Position numbers and translations under genes: made by a program. From positions 1-13,060 of the forward strand of contig JBBQXK010000082.1 in the NCBI GenBank assembly GCA_038209775.1: a stretch of 13,060 nucleotides of DNA, written 5' to 3'. This document shows, piece after piece, positions 6,852 to 13,060 of this stretch. The notes below the pieces were generated by a model that searched no databases, was not told the DNA's origin, and saw only the letters and a program-made list of their open reading frames with translations. This DNA is from JBBQXK01 sp038209775. Its GTDB lineage: Bacteria; Pseudomonadota; Alphaproteobacteria; Rhodobacterales; Rhodobacteraceae. The first letter of the stretch is position 1. Every line of letters starts with the position of its first letter.

Positions 6852-6864
6852 GCGGGAAGCGGGT

Positions 6865-7467
6865 TCAGCCTGCGATTGCGACGATGATCGCGGTCATCGC
6901 CAGCATGCCGGGGTCGTCCATCCCCTTGGATTTCTCGGCAAAGATGCGGGCGCGGCCGATGGTGGCGGGTTTGTCGCGGAAGGTGTGCATTGACTGCCGC
7001 GTGGCGGTCACGGCGGCGGCGGCGATGGCGGCAGGGTCGCTCAGGCCGTTGGTCGCCTTCGCCACGGCGTCAAGCGAATCGAGCACCGTCTTGCCACCCA
7101 GATCGGCCTTGCCGCGCGCCTGCATCGCATCGCGGGCAAGGCCGACGAGCATCGCGACTTCGCCAGCCTCGACCGTGGTGCGGCCCTTGACCGATTTGGC
7201 CATCGCCATCAATCCCGTTGCCATCAGCGTACCGTAAGACGACCCTGAGGATTTCGTGAACGCCTGCGCGCATTTCAAAAGGCCGAGGCCAAGATCATCC
7301 GGCAGATCCGCGACCCCCTCGCTGATCGCCCGCATGCCGCGCGTCATGGTCACGCCCAGATCGCCGTCACCCAAAGCCCCGTCCGCCGCATTCAGCGCGT
7401 CAAAGTCCCGCTCCATCGCGGCGGTTATGCGACTGATCGCGGCGACTAGGGCTGTGCGGTCGATCAT
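6865..7467 (-). CDS. dhaL: DhaL-type kinase subunit (nucleotide-binding subunit of a dihydroxyacetone-like kinase)
   Basis: This all-helical subunit binds the nucleotide and pairs with DhaK to phosphorylate a small ketose; 200 aa is near the family norm of about 210. Asp29, Asp34 and Asp36 in ADGALGDGD match the three Mg-binding aspartates of E. coli DhaL (30, 35, 37). The SSGSSYGT loop (73-80) matches its phosphate-contact loop. Two usual histidines are replaced: GDGDLG for GDGDHG at residue 37, and KGMDDPG for the usual GH-x-DPG near the C-terminus. The start overlaps the dhaK stop in ATGA, with GGAGG shortly upstream. No DhaM phosphotransferase subunit is present, so I infer that ATP is used directly. 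It could equally be an erythrulose-type kinase subunit, and the gene symbol denotes family only. Confidence 0.85.
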   Translation of the reverse strand: MIDRTALVAAISRITAAMERDFDALNAADGALGDGDLGVTMTRGMRAISEGVADLPDDLGLGLLKCAQAFTKSSGSSYGTLMATGLMAMAKSVKGRTTVEAGEVAMLVGLARDAMQARGKADLGGKTVLDSLDAVAKATNGLSDPAAIAAAAVTATRQSMHTFRDKPATIGRARIFAEKSKGMDDPGMLAMTAIIVAIAG

Positions 7468-8465
7468 CCCACCCTCCAGAACGCACAGTCGCAGGGGTCG
7501 GTCAGGTAGCCCTCCAGTTCGGCATCAAGTTTGAGCATCGTGAACGACACCCCCGCCATATCCATCGAGGTGGCATAGCGCCCGACCAGTGGCATCACCG
7601 TGACAGCCCCGGCGGCATCCAGCCGCGCCTTGACGATGCGGTAGAGGATGTACAATTCCTCGGGCGGGGTCGCCCCCAGCGAGTTGACCATGACCGACAC
7701 CCGGTCACCGCGCGACAGGGGCATGTCGGCGAACAGACGGTCCATCATCTCATGCGCAATCGCATCGGCGGGGCGCAGCTTGTCACGCCAGACGCCGGGT
7801 TCGCCGTGAATGCCCATGCCCATTTCCATCTCGTCCTCGGCGATGTGGAAGGTGGGTTTGCCCGCCTGCGGCACCGTGCAGGATGACAGCGCGGCACCCA
7901 CCGACCGGCAGGCATCGGCGGCCTTCTGCGCCACCGCCGTCACCGTTTCCAGATCGGCACCGCTTTCAGCCGCCGCCCCCGCGATCTTGAAGGCATAGAC
8001 CATCCCCGCCACGCCACGCCGTTTCTCGCGCTCGGCTGGCGGGGCCGAGGCCACGTCATCGGCCAGCACGACGGTGGTGCAGGTGATCCCGTCAAACTCG
8101 ACCAGATCGCCCGCCATATCGAAGTTCATCAGGTCGCCGCCATAGTTGCCATACAGGCGCAGCACCCCTGCGCCCTGATCCGCCGCCCGGATCGCATCGG
8201 CCATCTGGTCTGCCGAGGGCGAGGCGAACACGTCGCCGATGGCGCAGGCGTCCAACAAGCCCGGGCCAACATAGCCGGTGAACACCGGCAGGTGCCCCGA
8301 TCCGCCGCCGGTCACGATGCCGACCTTGCCCTTGGGTCCGGCTGTCGCGCGGGCCACGACGCGCCCGCTGTCGCCGTGCAGGCGGTAAAACTCGGGATGG
8401 GCGGCGGTCAGGCCGGCCAGCATCTCATCGACATAATCCACCGGGTTGTTCAGGATCTTCTTCAT
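7464..8465 (-). CDS. dhaK: DhaK-type kinase subunit (ketose-binding subunit; dihydroxyacetone or tetrulose kinase)
   Basis: DhaK binds the ketose covalently through a histidine and presents it for phosphorylation. Here the protein is 333 aa, against 356 in E. coli, and appears shorter in the region after the catalytic histidine. His220, in GIHGEPG, matches the substrate-linking His218. Asp111, in GGDLMNF, matches the general base Asp109, and His58, in GGGSGH, matches His56. The GGGSGHLP sequence has Leu where the canonical motif has Glu (GHEP), a difference that parallels changes in the partner DhaL. The ATG at 8465 overlaps the upstream permease stop. Being co-transcribed with a ribose-type importer implies that the imported sugar is its substrate. 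Candidates are dihydroxyacetone, D- or L-erythrulose, or a related short ketose. The family is certain; the substrate is open. Confidence 0.87.
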   Translation of the reverse strand: MKKILNNPVDYVDEMLAGLTAAHPEFYRLHGDSGRVVARATAGPKGKVGIVTGGGSGHLPVFTGYVGPGLLDACAIGDVFASPSADQMADAIRAADQGAGVLRLYGNYGGDLMNFDMAGDLVEFDGITCTTVVLADDVASAPPAEREKRRGVAGMVYAFKIAGAAAESGADLETVTAVAQKAADACRSVGAALSSCTVPQAGKPTFHIAEDEMEMGMGIHGEPGVWRDKLRPADAIAHEMMDRLFADMPLSRGDRVSVMVNSLGATPPEELYILYRIVKARLDAAGAVTVMPLVGRYATSMDMAGVSFTMLKLDAELEGYLTDPCDCAFWRVG

Positions 8466-9472
8466 GGCAGGGGCTCCGGTTCGGTTTTCAGGGGTTGAGG
8501 GGCGCGCGGGCGGCGGGTGCCGGTGCGGGTGTTCACCAGCATCACGAAGATCAAGAGCACCCCCCAGATCAGTTCGCGCGCAAAGTTCGACACGCCCAGC
8601 ATGTTCAGGCCCGATGACAGGAACTGCATCGACAGCACCGCCAGCACCACGCCGATGACGCGTCCGTACCCGCCATAGGGGTTTACGCCACCCAGAACAG
8701 CGATCAGCACCGCCAACAGCAGATAGCTGGAGCCATAATCGGCCTTGGCCGAGTTCGCGCGGCTCATCACCACCATGCCGGCGATGGCGGCGAATACCCC
8801 CGACAGGACATAGACCCGGATCAGAAGGCCGGTGACATCGACGGCGGCAAAGCGGGCGGCGAGTGGGTTTGCGCCGAACATCTGCACCCGAAGGCCAAAG
8901 GCCGTCCGGGTCAGCAACAGCGACAACCCAAGCGCCAGCACAGCAAACAGAATCAGCGGCACGGGAATGCCTAGGGCCGTGCCGTTACCCAGCCAGGCCA
9001 CGATGACCGGAAAGCCCATCACCGCGGAACCGCCGGTCAGGGCCACGGCAAACCCGGTGAAGATCAGGCCCGATCCCAGCGTGGCAAGAATGGGCGGCAG
9101 GCCCATCACCGCAATCGCCAGCCCGTTGAACAGCCCGGCCAACGCACCGACGCCGACCGCCGCGCCAAAGGCCAGACCCCACCACATCACCGCATCGGCC
9201 CCGGTCGCGCCGGTGCCTGCAAACGTCGTGAGGATGGTTGCCGCGACGATGGCCGACAGGTTGGCCGCCCCCACCACCGACAGATCGATCCCCCCGGTCA
9301 GCATCGTCAGCGTCATCGCCAGTGCCAGAATGGCAAACTCGGGGAACTGGAACGCCATCGAGGTCATGTTCTGCACCGACAGGAACCTGTCGGGCGACAG
9401 CGCTGCCATGACGACGAACACCACCACAGCGATGACCGCCAGCCGCGCCTCGGGGGAACCCATCCGCATCAT
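8462..9472 (-). CDS. ABC transporter permease, CUT2 family (RbsC-like), second subunit
   Basis: This inner-membrane channel subunit has 336 aa and many hydrophobic spans, of the BPD_transp_2 type. Family motifs include MLTGGIDLSVVGAANLSA (about residues 55-75), the FNGLAIAVMGLPPILATLGSG segment, the FGANPLAARFAAVDV block and the AVLGGVNPYGGYG loop near the C-terminal third. The tail is proline- and charge-rich (RRPRAPQPLKTEPEPLP). The open frame extends to 9559, but the ATG at 9472 overlaps the upstream stop and follows GAGGG, which makes it the likely start. A second ATG follows immediately. It pairs with the permease encoded just upstream. Confidence 0.87.
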   Translation of the reverse strand: MMRMGSPEARLAVIAVVVFVVMAALSPDRFLSVQNMTSMAFQFPEFAILALAMTLTMLTGGIDLSVVGAANLSAIVAATILTTFAGTGATGADAVMWWGLAFGAAVGVGALAGLFNGLAIAVMGLPPILATLGSGLIFTGFAVALTGGSAVMGFPVIVAWLGNGTALGIPVPLILFAVLALGLSLLLTRTAFGLRVQMFGANPLAARFAAVDVTGLLIRVYVLSGVFAAIAGMVVMSRANSAKADYGSSYLLLAVLIAVLGGVNPYGGYGRVIGVVLAVLSMQFLSSGLNMLGVSNFARELIWGVLLIFVMLVNTRTGTRRPRAPQPLKTEPEPLP

Positions 9473-10470
9473 GCGGCCCTCGCGGCGGCGCGTTTGGCCT
9501 GCCATGCAGGGACGCCCGTGCCGATCAGGATCAGCACCCCCACCGCCACGAACTGCCATGTCGCGGGAATGCCCAGCACCACCAGCGAATTGCGCACCAG
9601 CACGATCAGCGCGACCCCCAGCATCGTGCCGGTCAGCGTGCCGTACCCCCCGGCCAGCCGCGCGCCCCCCAGCACCACGGCGGCGATCACCGACAACTCC
9701 AGCCCGACCAGATCGAACGGATTGGCCACCCGCGCCATCGACGCATGGATGATGCCCGCAAGGCCGGCAAGCATGCCGACATAGACGTAGACAAAGAACT
9801 GCACCCCCGCCACGTTGATGCCGATGCGCCGGGCACTCTCAACCGACCCGCCGATGGCAAAGATCATCCGGCCCAGCATGGTGCGGTGCAGGATCGCCCA
9901 GGTGACCACCACCGACAGCACCGTCACCAGAAACGCCGCGTGCAGGCTGTAGAATGACCCGTCGGCGTTGGTGCCGCGCAGCATCATCATCCGCCCGAAT
10001 TCGCGCATGCCGGGCGGCAGGGTGGTGATCTGTTTCTGGCCGATGAAAGTCAGCATGAACCCCCGGAATACCGACAGGGTGCCCAGTGTGACGATCAGCG
10101 TCGGCAGACCGAAGCCCGCAATCAGGATGCCGTTGATCGCCCCAAGGGCCGCGCCGATGGCCATGGCCACCGCAAACGCCCCCCACCATGGCACCCATGG
10201 GGCCAGCGTGTTCAGCATCATCGCGGTACTGTACATCGTGACGGCGGCGATGGCGGTGAAACTCACGTCGATCCCGCCCGAGATCAGCACCAACAGGCAC
10301 GCCACGGCCAGTATCCCCATGACGATGCCACCGCGCAGAAGGTCGGTCAGGGTGGCCATTGACAGAAACCCGGGGTCGCTGAGGGCGGCAACCGCGCAGA
10401 ACCCCGCGATGATCAGCGCCACCAGCGTTTCGTTGCGGGTCCAGTCGATACCAAGGCGTCCGGGTCGCAT
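9469..10470 (-). CDS. ABC transporter permease, CUT2 family (RbsC-like), first subunit
   Basis: This is a 333-aa membrane subunit with motifs typical of RbsC relatives: LISGGIDVSFTAIAA, GAINGILIAGFGLPTLIVTLGTLSVFRG, AIGGSVESARRIGI, and VIAAVVLGGARLAGGYGTLTGT toward the C-terminus. These fit RbsC better than the companion gene does. The ATG at 10470 shares one base with the ATPase stop (TGATG). A GTG one codon earlier (10473) would instead give a GTGA overlap, and either is possible. Two different RbsC-type genes in one operon imply a heterodimeric channel, as in the rhamnose and LsrC/LsrD systems, rather than the RbsC homodimer. Confidence 0.88.
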   Translation of the reverse strand: MRPGRLGIDWTRNETLVALIIAGFCAVAALSDPGFLSMATLTDLLRGGIVMGILAVACLLVLISGGIDVSFTAIAAVTMYSTAMMLNTLAPWVPWWGAFAVAMAIGAALGAINGILIAGFGLPTLIVTLGTLSVFRGFMLTFIGQKQITTLPPGMREFGRMMMLRGTNADGSFYSLHAAFLVTVLSVVVTWAILHRTMLGRMIFAIGGSVESARRIGINVAGVQFFVYVYVGMLAGLAGIIHASMARVANPFDLVGLELSVIAAVVLGGARLAGGYGTLTGTMLGVALIVLVRNSLVVLGIPATWQFVAVGVLILIGTGVPAWQAKRAAARAA

Positions 10471-11954
10471 CACGACGCCAGCCTGTGCGCGAGGTCGGCC
10501 TCGGTCGCCGTGCCACCTGCGATTTCCTCGGTGATCCGCCCGGCCTTCATCACCAGAATCCGGTGACAGGTGGCCAGCAACTCGGGCAGGTCATCGGAAA
10601 TCACGATCACCCCCAGCCCCTGCGCCGACAACTCGCGGATGATGCCGTGGATGTCGGCCTTGGACCCCACATCGACCCCCACGCTTGGCCCGTTCAGGAC
10701 CAGCACACGCGGCGACCGCGCCAGCCAGCGGGCCAGAACAACCCGCTGCTGGTTCCCCCCCGACAGGCTGCGAACCGGCGCATCCACGTCGGCGGCCTTC
10801 ACCCGCAGCCGCCCCAGCCAATCGCGCGCCTCGCCCAGAAGGCCGCCAAAATCCAGCGTCCCGCCCCGCGAATGGGCATCAAGCCGCCCGATGGCCACAT
10901 TGCGCGCGATGGACTGCATCAGGAACAATCCCTCGGTCAGCCGGTCCTCGGGGACATAGCCGATGCCCGCCCGCGCCGCCGCCAGGGGGTCGCCCAGAGG
11001 CACCGGCATGCCATCCACCGTGACGGTGCCCTGTTCGGGCGCCACCAGCCCGAACAAGGCCTTGGCCAGCGAGGTGCGCCCGCTGCCCAACAGTCCCGAT
11101 ATCCCCAGAACCTCACCCGCGCGCAAGGAAAACCGCACGTCTTCGAATGTACCGGCCTTGGTCAGACCCGCGACCGTCATCAGCACCGGCGCATTCGCCG
11201 CCACCGGATCGGGGGCCTTTTCCGCCACATCGCGGCCGGTCATGTGACGGGTCAGCGACGCTGCATCAAACTCGGACGCGGGCCCTTCGGCCACCTTCGC
11301 GCCGTTGCGAAGGACCACGACCTTTTCGCAAACCTCCAGCACCTCGGCCAGCTTGTGGCTGACGAACAGCACCGCCACCCCGTCGGCCTTGAGCCTGCGG
11401 ATGATCCCCAACAGCGCCCGAACCTCGCGTTCGGTCAGGGCCGTGGTCGGCTCGTCCATGATGATCAGCCGCGCGTCATGGGCAAGCGCCCGGGCGATTG
11501 CCACCAGTTGCTTATGCGCCACCGACAGGGTTTCCACGGCGGCATCAAGCGGCAGATCGACACCCACCCGCGCCAGCGTGGCCTTTGCCAGCGCCTGCAC
11601 GCGGTCACGCCGGTACACCCTGTGCCCCTCGGCCAGCCCGGCCGAAAAGGCGATGTTCTCGGCCACCGACAGGTTGGGGAACAGGCTGAAATCCTGAAAG
11701 ATCACCATCACCCCCGCCGCCGCCGACAGGCGCGGTGACAGCGGCCCCTGCTCCACCCCGCCAAAGGCGATCCGCCCCCGGTCGGGCCGTTCGACCCCCG
11801 CCAGTATCTTGATCAGCGTCGATTTTCCCGACCCGTTCTCGCCCGCCAGACACACGGCCTCACCCGCGCCGATGGTGAACCCCACATCGGCCAGCGCGGT
11901 GATCCCGGCATAGGTCTTGGTCACGCCTTCCATGGCGATCAGATCGGCGGGCAT
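10470..11954 (-). CDS. ABC transporter ATP-binding protein with two nucleotide-binding domains, CUT2 family (RbsA-like)
   Basis: This is a 494-aa fused double ATPase of the RbsA type. The first domain looks complete: Walker A GENGSGKST (38-46), signature-like LSVAHKQ (143-149), Walker B LIIMDEP (163-169) and switch His200. The second has a Walker A-like GLLGSGRTS (287-295) without the usual Lys, an intact LSGGNQQR (397-404), and VLVLNGP in place of VLILDEP (417-423), so the catalytic Glu is Gly422. Hydrolysis is therefore expected mainly from the first domain's Walker motifs. I chose the ATG at 11954, with AGG nine bases upstream. An ATG at 11963 sits directly against that AGG, and a TTG lies at 11975. 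The ATPase serves the two permeases downstream and follows the binding-protein gene. Confidence 0.87.
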   Translation of the reverse strand: MPADLIAMEGVTKTYAGITALADVGFTIGAGEAVCLAGENGSGKSTLIKILAGVERPDRGRIAFGGVEQGPLSPRLSAAAGVMVIFQDFSLFPNLSVAENIAFSAGLAEGHRVYRRDRVQALAKATLARVGVDLPLDAAVETLSVAHKQLVAIARALAHDARLIIMDEPTTALTEREVRALLGIIRRLKADGVAVLFVSHKLAEVLEVCEKVVVLRNGAKVAEGPASEFDAASLTRHMTGRDVAEKAPDPVAANAPVLMTVAGLTKAGTFEDVRFSLRAGEVLGISGLLGSGRTSLAKALFGLVAPEQGTVTVDGMPVPLGDPLAAARAGIGYVPEDRLTEGLFLMQSIARNVAIGRLDAHSRGGTLDFGGLLGEARDWLGRLRVKAADVDAPVRSLSGGNQQRVVLARWLARSPRVLVLNGPSVGVDVGSKADIHGIIRELSAQGLGVIVISDDLPELLATCHRILVMKAGRITEEIAGGTATEADLAHRLAS

Positions 11955-11980
11955 CAGGGCCATCCTGCAAGGCAAACGCA

Positions 11981-12006
11981 GGGGCAGCGCACTACGCCGC
12001 TGCCCC
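11981..12006 (-). other. Hairpin between the binding-protein and ATPase genes
   Basis: GGGGCAGCG (11981-11989) and CGCTGCCCC (11998-12006) form a perfect nine-base stem with an eight-base loop, in the 73-base gap of the minus-strand operon. In the direction of transcription no T-run follows, while an A-run precedes it. It therefore fits a stability or partial-attenuation element that favours binding-protein mRNA more than a terminator. Confidence 0.55.
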
Positions 12007-12027
12007 CCTTTTCATGCAAACCTGTCC

Positions 12028-13011
12028 TCAGAAAGGATAGTCGGCCATGTTCGCCTTGTTCACGTTGACCCAAGCCTGACCATAGATGACCTTTCCGTCG
12101 AGCTTGATCGCGTTGTACCCGGGCAGGCCCAGATCCATGCCATCGGTCACCGTCTCGCCGTTCATCACCATCATCGCCAGCTTGTTCATCGCATAGCCCG
12201 CAACCGACGGATCCCAGAACCCGATCCCGTCAACCGCGCCGGTTTCCAGATACTGCCCGGCAATCGACGGAAGCGACGTGCCGAACACGCAGGTCGCATC
12301 GGCCGTGCCACGCTCTTCGATAGCCAGACCGATGCCGGCCACGTCGGTCGACGCCGACCCCTGCAGACCCTTGACGTTCGGGAATGCGCGCAGCACTTCC
12401 TGTGCCTTTTCATAGGCCTTCTGCTGGTCGTCGAAGGTTTCGTTCTTGTCGCCCACCAGCGTCATCTTGGGATACTTTTCCTTCTGGTAGGCAATCGCGC
12501 CATCGACCCACTGGTTGTGGGTCTGCGACGTCAGCGAACCGACGAACACCGCATATTCGCCCTCGCCACCCATGCAAGTGGCCATCTGTTCCATCAGGTT
12601 CGCGCCGAAATCCTCGTTCTTGAAGGCTTCGAGGTCATAGCTGGTGTTCTGCTGGCTGGCGGCTTCGTGGGTGATCACGACGATCCCCGCATCCATCGCG
12701 CGCTTCAGCACGGGTTCCAGCGCCTCGGGCGACATCGGCACGACGGCAAGGGCGTTCACGCCTTGCGCGATCATGTCCTCGATCAGCGCCGCCTGTTGTT
12801 GCGGGTCGGCCTGGGCCGGGCCCACTTGGAACGCGTCGTTCTTGGTGTCGGCGGCGTATTGCTTGACGCCCTCTTCCATGCGGTTGAACCACTGGATGCC
12901 GGCGATCTTGACGACCGTGGCCATCTTCTTGCCTTCCGCCGCCGCCGGTCCCGCCAGCGTCAGCGCCGTACCTGCCAACAGGGCGCAGGTCATCAATGTA
13001 CGTTTCATCAT
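12028..13011 (-). CDS. ABC transporter periplasmic sugar-binding protein, CUT2 family (RbsB/LsrB-like)
   Basis: This is the receptor of the ribose-type importer, a 327-aa precursor. The signal peptide is basic MMKR plus a hydrophobic core, with probable cleavage after AAA at residue 25, before EGKKM. The mature part is a Peripla_BP_4 type I fold. QADPQQQAALIEDMIAQGVNALAVVPMSPEALEPVLKRAMDAGIVVITHEA resembles LsrB and rhamnose receptors more than ribose RbsB. From memory of LsrB, its AI-2 contact residues do not appear to be kept (HEAA where LsrB has WDSD, QTHNQW where it has TDQNQW). I therefore do not call it an AI-2 receptor. GGGAGG nine bases before the ATG at 13011 is a strong ribosome-binding site. 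It is the first gene of the operon in this window. Because it travels with DhaK/DhaL, the ligand is likely a small ketose or a polyol-derived sugar. Confidence 0.88.
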   Translation of the reverse strand: MMKRTLMTCALLAGTALTLAGPAAAEGKKMATVVKIAGIQWFNRMEEGVKQYAADTKNDAFQVGPAQADPQQQAALIEDMIAQGVNALAVVPMSPEALEPVLKRAMDAGIVVITHEAASQQNTSYDLEAFKNEDFGANLMEQMATCMGGEGEYAVFVGSLTSQTHNQWVDGAIAYQKEKYPKMTLVGDKNETFDDQQKAYEKAQEVLRAFPNVKGLQGSASTDVAGIGLAIEERGTADATCVFGTSLPSIAGQYLETGAVDGIGFWDPSVAGYAMNKLAMMVMNGETVTDGMDLGLPGYNAIKLDGKVIYGQAWVNVNKANMADYPF

Positions 13012-13060
13012 CTTGGCTTTCCTCCCGAGTGAGCCGTTTCGTTTTTGTCGCAGTCTTGCG
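13012..13060 (-). promoter_or_regulatory. Leader of the right-hand operon (promoter not resolved)
   Basis: These 49 bases hold the strong GGGAGG ribosome-binding site (13026-13021) and an A-rich stretch, ACAAAAACGAAACGG when read leftward. No convincing -35/-10 pair is visible, so the promoter probably lies beyond the window edge. Confidence 0.4.

Noticed and set aside
9473..9559. Upstream start for the second RbsC-like permease
   Set aside because: The extra residues are Arg/Gly-rich and overlap the preceding permease. The ATG at 9472 gives a normal N-terminus with a ribosome-binding site.
10485..11738. A 417-codon plus-strand open frame opposite the RbsA-like gene
   Set aside because: Composition is His/Gln/Arg-rich and shadow-like, while the minus strand carries all ABC ATPase motifs.
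8462..13011. An autoinducer-2 (Lsr) uptake system
   Set aside because: The receptor resembles LsrB in fold, but its AI-2 contact positions, compared from memory, look changed, and no lsrK, lsrF or lsrG gene is present. DhaK/DhaL fits a ketose better.
11917..13032. A 371-codon plus-strand open frame opposite the RbsB-like gene
   Set aside because: It has no family features, and the minus strand has a signal peptide, a ribosome-binding site and a type I binding-protein fold.
1..13060. CRISPR arrays, tRNA or rRNA genes, insertion sequences, phage genes
   Set aside because: No spaced direct repeats, no tRNA-like cloverleaf or rRNA sequence, and no transposase or integrase frame was seen on either strand.

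Overview
The window is high-GC DNA with strong G/C third-position bias. It looks like an alphaproteobacterial chromosome, most likely Rhodobacteraceae. The evidence is the gene families, their tight operon packing, and two intergenic G/C-tract elements ending in a CCCCCG-x-GGA...AAG-x-TGAA tail, which I recall as common between genes in that family. No mobile element, CRISPR array, tRNA or rRNA is visible. Every gene belongs to one of two sugar-uptake-and-phosphorylation clusters that converge at about 6746-6864.

Left cluster (1-6745). A BadF/BcrA-type amino-sugar kinase (minus strand, cut by the left edge) is divergent from a plus-strand operon. That operon encodes N-acetylmuramic acid 6-phosphate etherase (MurQ), a periplasmic solute-binding protein, two CUT1-type permeases, a Gfo/Idh/MocA oxidoreductase and a UgpC/MalK-type ATPase. 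The 156-bp divergent gap holds a perfect 8-6-8 inverted repeat (627-648). It covers the -10 box of a near-consensus leftward promoter and the -35 box of the rightward one, so one repressor could switch both arms. The simplest reading is PTS-independent uptake of MurNAc or a related amino sugar: ABC import, phosphorylation by the kinase, then cleavage by MurQ to GlcNAc-6-phosphate and D-lactate. The oxidoreductase has no place in the textbook route and hints at a modified substrate or an extra step.

Right cluster (6865-13011, minus strand). In order of transcription it encodes an RbsB/LsrB-like binding protein, a two-domain RbsA-type ATPase, two RbsC-type permeases, and separate DhaK and DhaL kinase subunits. 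Stops and starts overlap from the ATPase to DhaL. Both kinase subunits keep the catalytic His/Asp residues but depart from the canonical motifs in parallel ways (GHLP for GHEP, GDGDLG for GDGDHG), and no DhaM is present. This suggests a kinase for a small ketose such as dihydroxyacetone or erythrulose, fed by a dedicated ABC importer. The ATPase has a degenerate second nucleotide site (NGP for DEP).

Both operons have a G/C-rich hairpin directly after the binding-protein gene, consistent with making more binding protein than membrane components. No regulator gene lies in the window, and no gap without a gene exceeds 300 bases.
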